From Microseira sp003486305 (GTDB taxonomy: Bacteria; Cyanobacteriota; Cyanobacteriia; Cyanobacteriales; Aerosakkonemataceae), in the NCBI GenBank assembly GCA_031969655.1, contig DALYJX010000250.1:1-10498 (forward strand): DNA of 10,498 nt. The letters run 5' to 3'. The notes under the pieces were generated by a model, which saw only the letters and a program-made list of their open reading frames with translations, ran no database searches and was not told the DNA's origin. This document shows positions 5,401 to 10,498 of this stretch, in pieces; position 1 is the stretch's first letter, and every line of letters begins with the position of its first letter. A program made the position numbers and the translations under genes.

Positions 5401-6819
5401 TTGAAGACGTTGGAAAAAGCAGGCCAACCTGGAACACCACAGCACAAACAAGAATTTATCGAACAGTATGTTCCAACAATTCGGGCGCTTTCACCGGATT
5501 ATGACTTTATTACCAATGACACAGTTCCCGATAGTAAAAAGAACAACTTCCTTTTAGACCTCAATGCCGGAACGGGTATTGCCTCCGTAATGGATAACAG
5601 TGATGTAACAGTTATCTATGGTACTAACCTAGAAACGATAACTTCTGTAACTCGAAAAGATCAGCCTGACACACAACAATTTGATGAACAACCAAAACCA
5701 ACAATCCAATCTTTTACTAACTTTAAATCGCGCGTTCCTGAAGCTGTCTGGTACGAAGATAATAAGACTAATACTGATGAGCTAACTGGTGACGATACGG
5801 TTCCAGTTAGCTCGTCATTTGAGCCATTTAATAGCGACAAGGTTCAACATAAAGGATTTGGTAATGTAGGACATACAAAGCTGCCATCAGATCGGGATGT
5901 CCAAGAGTACATTCTTGAAACGCTCGGTGTTCAACTAGAGGATGGCAAGAAAGTGGACAGTTCTAGTGGCTTGCCAGATCTGTTGACTCTTCTTCGCACT
6001 ATACATTTTTCAATAGATCCGGTTGAAGGCTTTCTAATTGATAGTACTGGAAAGCGTCTTGGATATAGTCAAGCGACTGGCCCCTTGAATGAAATTCCCA
6101 ACAGTGTGTGGTTTGGTGATAATGAGGGCTTTGGTTGGGTTTTCGGCTCTGTTGATGAGCCTGTGAAGCTAGAATTAACGGGTCTTGGAGAAGACCACTA
6201 CGTTCAAGTTAGCGCCCAGCAAGAAAATAAGGTTGGCGGTGTTGAGTCCAGTGGCTTCCTAGCAAAAGGACAGCAGCGGAACTTTAACATTGAACTTACG
6301 GATAATCCATCAACAGGTTCAACAACTGATAATCCACCTATTAGCCCAGGCATTGATGGTCGTACTTCCTATACCTTGGTGTTTGACGAACCCTATTATC
6401 TTGCACAACATTCTGATGTCAAAGCAGCAGTAGAAAAGCGCAAATTCAAGAATGGTTTTTCTCACTTTGTCAGACATGGAGAAAAAGAAGACCGCGATTT
6501 CAGGGTATGGGTGTTTGATGAAAGCTATTATTTAGAACAAAATCCAGATGTCAAAGCAGCAGTTGAAAAACGAAAATTCCGCAGTGGACTGCGACACTTT
6601 ATCCGACACGGACAATTTGAAGGACGCCTACCCAATTCGTTCAATCCAAGTGCTAAACGCTTGCTGTTTGATGAAGACTATTATTTGGAACAAAATCCGG
6701 ATGTGAAAGAATCAGTAGAAAGGCGCGATTTCCGTACTGGTTTTGCACACTTTATCGAGTGGGGACAAATTGAAGGACGCCTACCCAGTCCTTTGGGTAG
6801 TAACTTGCTTCCAGGTTAG
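2416..6819 (+). CDS. large beta-propeller (SBBP) and LCAT-like lipase fusion protein
   Basis: The open frame from GTG 2416 gives 1467 residues; ATG 2440 is an alternative start, and the true start may have been 2164. Residues 52-265 (FEMNQGQTDAQVNYLSRGNG onward) are the domain that usually precedes SBBP propellers (DUF7948, from memory). Residues 272-771 hold seven blades of the form YSTYLGGSG...IAVD..GNAYVTG.T...FP; blade 3 is degenerate and a proline-rich insert follows blade 5. From 773 an alpha/beta hydrolase begins with PVLIVPGIIGS. It has a nucleophile elbow AHSTGG (Ser901), TGDDTVP (Asp1126 or 1127) and GHTKLPSD (His1153), the layout of LCAT/PGAP1-type lipases and acyltransferases. Residues 1322 to about 1460 carry three FDExYYLxxxxDV repeats typical of large cyanobacterial proteins. 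No classical signal peptide is visible; an extracellular or surface role is inferred. The gene has no HIP1 site. Esterase activity is likely; the substrate is unknown. Confidence 0.85.
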   Translation: MTGIVEGEMPTLQDDLLSDESDELLTDSGGTTPTTLNQTDAASQTRLVESYGKIPLSFEMNQGQTDAQVNYLSRGNGYAVFLTPTEAVLSLQKPTAKSSTTESSGDNQTATGSILRMQLVGANAASQATGIDELSTKSNYLKGNDPNHQLMGISNYAKVKYENIYSGIDVIYYGNQQQLEYDFVVAPGADPNAIALNFQGADKVEIDAQGDLVLQTAGGEVRFHKPVIYQEVSGERQEVSGDYVLKDNQQVGFQIGNYDASKPLIIDPVLSYSTYLGGSGIDSDFVKIAVDSAGNAYVTGRTTSPNFPKATGFNNGGSEIEDTTDVFVAKLNANGTQLLYSTYIGGSGSETPGGIAIDQDGNAYVAGSTYSEDFPAQNPDPDTRMGTGEMFLVKLNSTGSRVYSSILFKKEEDFINRAVGSPLDIAVDGAGNAYITGYTSYSGFPTVNPIQTSEQVNGIVDGFAIKVNAAGSDLIYSTFLGGNEYTKGTGITVDKDGNAYVTGFTVATNFPTLNAVQSTFGGGRTDAIVTKINPAGGLVYSTYLGGSGDENGDFDGDIAIDRDGNAYVTGKTNSTDFPKPKSEQPTLPNGQPDTSKEPQLPPTAFQPTFGGGDFDVFVAKLNPDGSKLVYSTYLGGSGRDEAGEIAVNTKGNAYVTGNTSFFTSLTDFPLKNSLKKTIAKDTDIGILDAFVTKLNLDGSDIVYSTLIGGDNTLESGYSIAVDKNDNAYVIGETFIASGLSPDFPIKPAENAIQTTFGGGISDAFVAKISEKRPVLIVPGIIGSFIKNKDVKRWNRNRGLSPDELQIDPLIKGYDPLIKTLENAGYTEGKDLFAAVYDWRLPPFPEDGGLDGKISGLSAASITDNTYQYGVDYLGFWLKTAAEEWKKNNGSYPDAVDVIAHSTGGLVTRSYIQSDAYGGAFPTSSDATSTDISFLPKIGNFLMLGVPNKGAPKAWNPINDDWDNDIIFGQFISKFANVPYQKVLKGEVINGPTPISLKTLEKAGQPGTPQHKQEFIEQYVPTIRALSPDYDFITNDTVPDSKKNNFLLDLNAGTGIASVMDNSDVTVIYGTNLETITSVTRKDQPDTQQFDEQPKPTIQSFTNFKSRVPEAVWYEDNKTNTDELTGDDTVPVSSSFEPFNSDKVQHKGFGNVGHTKLPSDRDVQEYILETLGVQLEDGKKVDSSSGLPDLLTLLRTIHFSIDPVEGFLIDSTGKRLGYSQATGPLNEIPNSVWFGDNEGFGWVFGSVDEPVKLELTGLGEDHYVQVSAQQENKVGGVESSGFLAKGQQRNFNIELTDNPSTGSTTDNPPISPGIDGRTSYTLVFDEPYYLAQHSDVKAAVEKRKFKNGFSHFVRHGEKEDRDFRVWVFDESYYLEQNPDVKAAVEKRKFRSGLRHFIRHGQFEGRLPNSFNPSAKRLLFDEDYYLEQNPDVKESVERRDFRTGFAHFIEWGQIEGRLPSPLGSNLLPG
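6379..6786 (+). repeat. three C-terminal FDExYYLxxxxDV repeats in the lipase gene
   Basis: Units start at 6379, 6511 and 6664 and encode VFDEPYYLAQHSDV, VFDESYYLEQNPDV and LFDEDYYLEQNPDV. Each continues with (A/S)VE(K/R)R(K/D)F and ends near HFxxxG...GR. Units one and two share near-identical DNA over the DVKAAVEKRKF codons, which points to recent duplication. Similar units are common at the C-termini of large exported cyanobacterial proteins; their role is not known to me. Confidence 0.75.
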
Positions 6820-6853
6820 AGGGAGAGGAAAAGGGATAGAAACATTCTGCACC

Positions 6854-6891
6854 AAAATCCCGGTTTCTTCGAGAAACCGGGATTTTTATTT
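6854..6891 (+). terminator. intrinsic terminator of the propeller-lipase gene
   Basis: A 15-bp perfect stem (6854-6868 with 6872-6886; loop TCG) begins 34 bases after the stop codon and runs into TTTTTATTTT. Its core, CCCGGTTTCT, is shared with palindromes at 8772-8786 and 8825-8839. Confidence 0.8.
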
Positions 6892-6950
6892 TGAATCGCT
6901 GCTTGGGGATTGTCAGCGATCGCAATATCAACCGCATCAGAAACATTGCT
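6891..6950 (-). pseudogene. internally deleted fragment of the adjacent TIGR00725-family gene
   Basis: Bases 6922-6950 match 7357-7385 of the neighbouring gene at 27 of 29 positions, and 6891-6925 match 7128-7162 at 30 of 35. Read on the - strand, the fragment encodes SNVSDAVDIAIADNPQAAIQ. This joins gene residues 71-81 to about 147-156 and lacks roughly 65 codons between them. The junction falls on the shared GCAA next to a GCGATCGC (HIP1) site. It has no start or stop of its own and lies between two terminators, so it is a relic of a partial duplication. Confidence 0.75.
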
Positions 6951-6970
6951 ATTCTGGTACAATAGGAGTA

Positions 6971-7000
6971 ATAATAAAAAACTCGCACCAATGGTGCGAG
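6971..7000 (-). terminator. intrinsic terminator of the TIGR00725-family gene
   Basis: Read on the - strand, an 8-bp GC-rich stem (CTCGCACC / GGTGCGAG, loop ATT; 7000 down to 6982) is followed by TTTTTTATTATT. It lies about 80 bases beyond the stop at 7083. Confidence 0.8.
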
Positions 7001-7082
7001 AAATTGGCTGGACTCATAATAAGAGTGCGATCGCATATCTTCAAGCGACCACAAACCGGGTTTTTGTTGTGTTTAATTATGC

Positions 7083-7595
7083 TCAATCGCTTAGTTGACG
7101 AATCAAAGCGATCGCTTGTTTAGCTTGTTGAATTGCTGCTTGGGGAGTGGGTGCGATCGCAACTCCACCATCCCCCCCTAAATTACCAAAGAATTCTCGA
7201 CTCTTTTCCTCACAATTCAATAAAATAACTGGTTTATTCGCTTTAATCGCTAGGGCAATTTCTGATGCTGTCCCCGCACCCATGCCGCAAGCAATTACCA
7301 CATCGGAAGAAAGTACGTTAATATTATTCCGGGCATTTCCCATGTCGGTAATGATGGCAATATCAACGGCATCAGAAACGTTGCTCGTATCAGATGAAGG
7401 CAAAATCCCAATGGTTAAACCATTTGCTGATTTTGCTCCTATACTTGCAGCATCCATCACGCCACTATTTCGACCACCTGTTAATAATACCCATCCTTGT
7501 TGAGCAATTAGTTTGCCTAATTCGCGGGCAGTTTCTAAATCGGATGGGGTGGCATTTTCTCCCGGCCCCATGACGCCGATAATGAGTTTTTTCAT
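7083..7595 (-). CDS. TIGR00725-family Rossmann-fold protein (LOG/DprA-like)
   Basis: This 170-residue cytoplasmic protein matches the TIGR00725 family, related to LOG and DprA/Smf nucleotide-binding proteins (SLOG superfamily). Visible motifs are IIGVMGPGENA (5-15), LLTGGRNSGVMDAA (37-50) with GLTIGILP (59-66), and CGMGAGTASEIALAI (103-117). The last corresponds to the PGGxGTxxE signature of LOG enzymes, with G, T and E kept and the PG replaced by CG. The family binds a nucleotide or nucleotide-like ligand; no reaction is established to my knowledge, so cytokinin-type activity should not be assumed. The ATG at 7595 has no Shine-Dalgarno: a six-unit heptamer array (7601-7642) begins five bases before it. 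It is transcribed in the same direction as the prenyltransferase at 7815-8699. A terminator follows, then a deleted copy of this gene. Confidence 0.88.
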   Translation of the reverse strand: MKKLIIGVMGPGENATPSDLETARELGKLIAQQGWVLLTGGRNSGVMDAASIGAKSANGLTIGILPSSDTSNVSDAVDIAIITDMGNARNNINVLSSDVVIACGMGAGTASEIALAIKANKPVILLNCEEKSREFFGNLGGDGGVAIAPTPQAAIQQAKQAIALIRQLSD

Positions 7596-7600
7596 AGTTG

Positions 7601-7642
7601 GCTAATTGCTAATTGCTAATTGCTAATGGGTAATTGGTAATA
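7601..7642. repeat. six-unit heptamer array directly before the TIGR00725-family start
   Basis: GCTAATT at 7601-7607, 7608-7614 and 7615-7621, then GCTAATG, GGTAATT and GGTAATA up to 7642. The array occupies the 5' leader of the - strand gene that starts at 7595 and leaves only five bases between it and the ATG. It shifts from one heptamer type (TTAGCAA-like) to the other (TTACCAA-like), so the two STRR types of this window meet here. Confidence 0.85.
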
Positions 7643-7660
7643 ATCAATCGGCTTCTATTG

Positions 7661-7740
7661 CCCTATGCCTAACGACTGAAGTCGCGGCTATACAAACAAA
7701 GACCGCCTGCGCGGTCTATAAGAATTGCGGGGGTAATCAA
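7661..7740. repeat. dispersed-type repeat with two short hairpins
   Basis: CGACTGAAGTCG (7673-7684) is followed by CGGCTATACAAACAAAG and then the hairpin AGACCGC-CTGC-GCGGTCT (7700-7717). On the - strand this reads GCGGTCT-TTGTTTGTATAGCCGCGACTTCAGTCG in outline. From memory this resembles a repeat seen many times in filamentous cyanobacterial genomes. No gene is visible here. Confidence 0.5.
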
Positions 7741-7754
7741 TCCGGATTTGGTAT

Positions 7755-7820
7755 AATTGGTAATTGTAATAAACTTCGATTACCAATTACCAATTACCAA
7801 TTACCTATTACCTATTACCA
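7755..7820. repeat. six-unit ATTACCA/ATTACCT array overlapping the end of the prenyltransferase gene
   Basis: Units run from 7779 to 7820: three ATTACCA, two ATTACCT, one ATTACCA. The last unit contains the prenyltransferase stop (TAA on the - strand, 7815-7817) and the final Trp codon; the next unit supplies an immediate second in-frame stop, TAG. AATTGGTAAT at 7755-7764 is the exact complement of 7779-7788, so the array can fold back with a 14-base loop. There is no U-run. Confidence 0.8.
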
Positions 7821-8699
7821 AAGAAATCCCACAATCATGCCTGCTAATAAAATTAACCCAATCCACACGTTTTGACGGAAGATTTGACCGTAAACTGGTT
7901 TGGGTAAGTCTTCTTGGCGCAGGCGAGAATAATGCCAAATCCAGCCGATTGTGGCGATTCCTAATGTTAGCCAAAAGCCCGAATGCAATTGCATGAGGAC
8001 GCCTAGCCAAGCTAGCAAACCAATCGTACCGATAAAGAAAATACCAACTGCTTCGGCGGCATATTTGCCAAAGAATATGGCACTGGAATTAATGCCGATG
8101 CGTTGGTCGTCTTCTCTGTCGCTCATGGCATATACGGTATCAAATCCTAGCGTCCAGAGGATGACCGCGCCCCAAAGTATCCAACTGGCGGGTTCTAAAT
8201 GAGCGATCGCAGCACTCCAGCTAATTAATACCGCAAATCCCCAAGCAATGGAAAGCACCAATTGGGGTACGGGAAATACGCGCTTCGCGGTGGGGTAAAA
8301 AACGATCGCTGGAATTGCCGCCACGCAGAGCCAAAAGCTGAGAGGATTGAGATACAGCGCTAAAATTCCGGCGCAACTCATCGCTACAATCGCTACCACA
8401 GCGCCAGTGCGGACGGATAAAGCACGGTTCGCGAGGGGACGAGTGCGCGTCCTTTCCACTTGCGGATCGATGTCTCGATCCCACAAGTCGTTGATTACAC
8501 AACCAGCCGCGCTTGTCGCTAATGTACCCAGTATAATTACGCCTACTAGCGGCGCTGGCGGCATTCCATGACCAGCTAAAAATACAGCCCAAAGTGCCGG
8601 TATCATTAAAATCAGGCGTCCGGCTGGTTTGTCCCACCTCAACAGCCGAATAATCAAAAGCCAGGTGGGTTCGTCTTGGCGTTCTTGGTGGGTCAGCAT
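7815..8699 (-). CDS. ubiA: UbiA-family 4-hydroxybenzoate solanesyltransferase
   Basis: This integral membrane prenyltransferase is expected to attach the solanesyl chain to 4-hydroxybenzoate in plastoquinone synthesis (the cyanobacterial enzyme is also called PlqA). The 294 residues match the usual family length of about 290. The first Asp-rich motif is NDLWDRDIDPQVERT (70-84) and the second is YAMSDREDD (190-198); together they bind the Mg-diphosphate. About eight or nine hydrophobic helices are seen, for example LILMIPALWAVFLAG (29-43), LVGVIILGTLATSAAG (51-66) and WILWGAVILWTLGFD (173-187). The N-terminal RLLRWDKPAG is typical of UbiA. The start at 8699 gives the expected N-terminus. A promoter candidate lies at 8728-8757. 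It diverges from ppx. The stop codon lies in a heptamer array. The distinction from other aromatic prenyltransferases rests on length and motifs only. Confidence 0.92.
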   Translation of the reverse strand: MLTHQERQDEPTWLLIIRLLRWDKPAGRLILMIPALWAVFLAGHGMPPAPLVGVIILGTLATSAAGCVINDLWDRDIDPQVERTRTRPLANRALSVRTGAVVAIVAMSCAGILALYLNPLSFWLCVAAIPAIVFYPTAKRVFPVPQLVLSIAWGFAVLISWSAAIAHLEPASWILWGAVILWTLGFDTVYAMSDREDDQRIGINSSAIFFGKYAAEAVGIFFIGTIGLLAWLGVLMQLHSGFWLTLGIATIGWIWHYSRLRQEDLPKPVYGQIFRQNVWIGLILLAGMIVGFLW

Positions 8700-8727
8700 A
8701 TTTCAGTTCTCGACGTTCTCATAGGAA

Positions 8728-8757
8728 TTTATACCCTTTAATTTCAGGTTAAATCAA
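8728..8757 (-). promoter_or_regulatory. promoter candidate for the prenyltransferase gene
   Basis: On the - strand TTGATT (8757-8752) and TATAAA (8733-8728) are 18 bases apart and the -10 box is about 28 bases before the ATG at 8699. The fit is moderate. Confidence 0.4.
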
Positions 8758-8768
8758 CAGGACTGACG

Positions 8769-8841
8769 CCAAGAAACCGGGTTTCTGTGAAAAATAGTTG
8801 GTTTGGGAACGAGAGATCCCAGTAAGAAACCCGGTTTCTAG
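8769..8841. repeat. pair of inverted AGAAACCSGGTTTCT palindromes
   Basis: AGAAACCGGGTTTCT (8772-8786) and its exact reverse complement (8825-8839) lie 38 bases apart. Each copy is nearly self-complementary and the two can also pair with each other. Between them TGGGA / TCCCA forms a smaller stem. The same core appears in the terminator at 6854-6886 and, decayed, at 7053-7063, so this is a dispersed palindromic family. It lies between the divergent prenyltransferase and ppx genes. Confidence 0.75.
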
Positions 8842-9059
8842 GTCGCCAAAGCGTAAGTGCTGTCAAATAAACTTAGCATTTGCATTTTTTTGCTTTAAAT
8901 AGGATATCTTTATGTTTGGGGTCGGGATAATCATCGTGGATGCGTCTAAGTAGCAAGGTGCCGATTTTACCGCAAGTGGTGAAGAAGCCCTGAATCGTGA
9001 GAGAAGACGGTGAAGAAATAACTAACGACGACCAACCCGCGTCCTGCTAACTAATTTAC
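8842..9059. other. leader region without a visible gene upstream of ppx
   Basis: No coding frame of believable length was found on either strand, and no tRNA or known riboswitch pattern was recognised. A T-rich stretch (8879-8915) could hold a promoter for ppx, but no confident -35/-10 pair can be assigned. Confidence 0.4.
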
Positions 9060-9108
9060 GGGCGAGTTTGTTCTGGTAAGGATGTCTTCTTTACCGCCAA
9101 ACTTGCCC
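9060..9108. promoter_or_regulatory. large imperfect hairpin just upstream of ppx
   Basis: GGGCGAGTTTG (9060-9070) pairs with CAAACTTGCCC (9098-9108) at 10 of 11 positions. An inner stem GGTAA / TTACC (9075-9079, 9091-9095) continues the structure. It ends 29 bases before the ppx ATG. It has no U-run, so it is more likely a leader structure or regulator site than a terminator; the function is unknown. Confidence 0.45.
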
Positions 9109-9137
9109 TTACAAAGTAACAACTAGCGACTACTTAG

Positions 9138-10498
9138 ATGGTAAATTCAATTTCAGAAAGCTGGGTGAATGTTTCGGCTCGTGCTGGCTCCCAAGATCGC
9201 ATTATAGCGGCGATTGACATCGGTACTAATTCGATTCACATGGTGGTAGTGCGGATTATTCCTTCGCTACCGGCTTTTACGATTATTGACCGGGAAAAAG
9301 ATACAGTAAGGTTGGGCGATCGCGACCCGATCACCAAATGCCTTAAACCCGAACCTATTGCTAGAGCGATCGCTGCATTGCGTCGCTGTCTCGAAGTCGC
9401 CAAGTCGCTTAACGCCGAACAAATTATTGCGATCGCAACTAGCGCGGTGCGCGAGTCTCCCAACGGACGAGACTTCCTACAACGGGTAGAAGCGGAAGTG
9501 GGATTGCACGTCGATTTAATTTCGGGTCAAGAAGAAGCACGACGGATTTATTTAGGCGTGCTGTCGGGGATGGAATTTAACAACCAACCCCACATTATTA
9601 TCGATATTGGTGGCGGTTCGACGGAATTAATTTTAGGCGATAGTCACGAACCGCAAAGTCTTAGCAGCACCAAAATAGGCGCGGTGCGTCTCACCGCAGA
9701 ATTAGTCAAAACCGATCCGATTAGCAACGCCGATTATCAGTTTTTGCAAGCTTACGTGCGCGGGATGTTAGAACGTCCTGTAGAAGATTTGCAAGCACAT
9801 TTAAAACCGGGAGAAATTCCCCGCCTGGTCGGAACTGCGGGTACGATTGAAACCATCGCTGGGATTAATGCTCGCGAAAAGTTGGGGATCGTTCCCTCAA
9901 CGTTAAATGGGTATCAGTTTAGTTTGAAAGATTTGCGCGAGTGGGTGAATCGCTTCCGGAGGTTGAATAATGCCGAACGCGCCGCGATTCCTGGAATGTC
10001 CGATCGGCGTTCGGAAATTATTCTAGCTGGGGCGGTGATTTTGCAGGAAGCGATGACCTTGTTGGGAATAGAAGCGATCGCAGTTTGCGAACGCAGTCTG
10101 CGGGAAGGTGCGATCGTTGACTGGATGCTAACTCACGGTTTAATTGAAGATCGTCTGCGCTATCAAAGTTCTGTACGTCAGCGCAGCGTGATCAAAACCG
10201 CCCAAAAATATCAAGTCAATTTGGAACATTCCGAACGAGTGGCAGAATTTGCCATGAGTTTATTCGACCAAACTCAAGGACGCCTGCACAATTGGGGTGC
10301 AGCAGAACGAGAACTATTGTGGTCTGCGGCAATTTTACACAACAGCGGTCATCACGTCAGTCACTCGGCGCACCACCAGCATTCTTATTACTTAATTCGC
10401 CACAGCGAGTTACTAGGTTATACCGAATGCGAGATTGAATTGATTGCCAATATAGCTCGCTATCACCGCAAAAGTGCGCCCAAGAAAAAGCACGATCC
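9138..10498 (+). CDS. ppx: Ppx/GppA exopolyphosphatase family protein (3' end outside window)
   Basis: The frame is open from ATG 9138 to the window edge and gives 453 residues; the family in cyanobacteria is about 540 long from memory, so the C-terminus is missing. The enzyme removes terminal phosphate from polyphosphate and/or converts pppGpp to ppGpp in the cytoplasm. The N-terminal ASKHA fold shows the phosphate-binding motifs AIDIGTNSIHM (25-35), ATSAVRES (100-107), SGQEEARRIYLG (129-140) with the likely catalytic Glu, IDIGGGSTEL (155-164) and VGTAGTIET. A C-terminal HD-like domain starts near residue 385, with AILHNSGHHVSHSAHH around 398-413. The canonical HD pair reads HN here, as in GppA-type proteins whose HD site is degenerate. 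No Shine-Dalgarno precedes the ATG; the start is chosen from the expected distance to the first motif. It is divergent from the prenyltransferase gene. Confidence 0.93.
   Translation, partial: MVNSISESWVNVSARAGSQDRIIAAIDIGTNSIHMVVVRIIPSLPAFTIIDREKDTVRLGDRDPITKCLKPEPIARAIAALRRCLEVAKSLNAEQIIAIATSAVRESPNGRDFLQRVEAEVGLHVDLISGQEEARRIYLGVLSGMEFNNQPHIIIDIGGGSTELILGDSHEPQSLSSTKIGAVRLTAELVKTDPISNADYQFLQAYVRGMLERPVEDLQAHLKPGEIPRLVGTAGTIETIAGINAREKLGIVPSTLNGYQFSLKDLREWVNRFRRLNNAERAAIPGMSDRRSEIILAGAVILQEAMTLLGIEAIAVCERSLREGAIVDWMLTHGLIEDRLRYQSSVRQRSVIKTAQKYQVNLEHSERVAEFAMSLFDQTQGRLHNWGAAERELLWSAAILHNSGHHVSHSAHHQHSYYLIRHSELLGYTECEIELIANIARYHRKSAPKKKHD

Noticed and set aside
6991..7098. + strand 35-codon frame (MVREIGWTHNK...)
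   Set aside because: Its start lies in the stem of the - strand terminator and the AGGAG upstream is more than 20 bases away.
6743..7123. + strand open frame of 126 codons crossing the end of the large gene
   Set aside because: It runs through two terminators, a pseudogene fragment and the 3' end of the opposite gene; the product has no coherent composition.
8842..9137. tRNA, small RNA or short gene in the ppx leader
   Set aside because: No cloverleaf, no long frame and no known RNA motif was recognised; only the hairpin at 9060-9108 stands out.

Overview
The window looks like a stretch of a filamentous cyanobacterial chromosome. Fourteen copies of the cyanobacterial HIP1 octamer GCGATCGC were counted by eye. 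Heptanucleotide tandem repeats of the TAATTGC/CCAATTA type occur at five places. The housekeeping proteins (ThiL, 4-hydroxybenzoate solanesyltransferase, Ppx/GppA) read like cyanobacterial versions. No species can be named from the sequence alone.

Layout. 1-125: last 40 codons of an unrecognised + strand gene. 126-346: repeat-rich spacer. 347-1363: thiL (+), with a heptamer array inside its coding sequence. 1379-1615 and 1634-1975: two small - strand genes that resemble an immunity protein and a free-standing polymorphic-toxin C-terminal domain. The thiL terminator hairpin lies inside the 3' end of the immunity-like gene. 2086-2163: a strong promoter and Shine-Dalgarno leading to an ATG at 2164. 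The frame opened there is the frame of the 4.4-kb gene that follows, but a perfect 16-bp palindrome at 2248-2283 places a TAG in it. 2416-6819: large multidomain protein made of a propeller-associated N-terminal domain, seven SBBP beta-propeller blades, an LCAT-like alpha/beta hydrolase and three C-terminal repeats. 6854-6886: its terminator. 6891-6950: a decayed, internally deleted copy of the next gene. 7083-7595: TIGR00725-family Rossmann protein (-). 7596-7814: heptamer arrays and a second repeat type. 7815-8699: ubiA-type prenyltransferase (-). 8700-9137: divergent control region with palindromes and a large hairpin. 9138-10498: ppx/gppA (+), running off the window.

How the parts relate. 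ThiL makes thiamine diphosphate, the UbiA homologue makes the plastoquinone precursor, and Ppx/GppA acts on polyphosphate or (p)ppGpp. These are core genes and do not form one pathway. Between them lies an accessory block (about 1379-6950) with the toxin/immunity-like pair, the exported-looking propeller-lipase and a gene fragment. The propeller-lipase gene contains no HIP1 site in 4.4 kb although HIP1 is frequent on both sides, which fits acquisition or distinct evolution of that block. The best candidates for something undescribed are the orphan toxin/immunity pair and the propeller-lipase gene whose 5' end carries an in-frame stop inside a palindrome.
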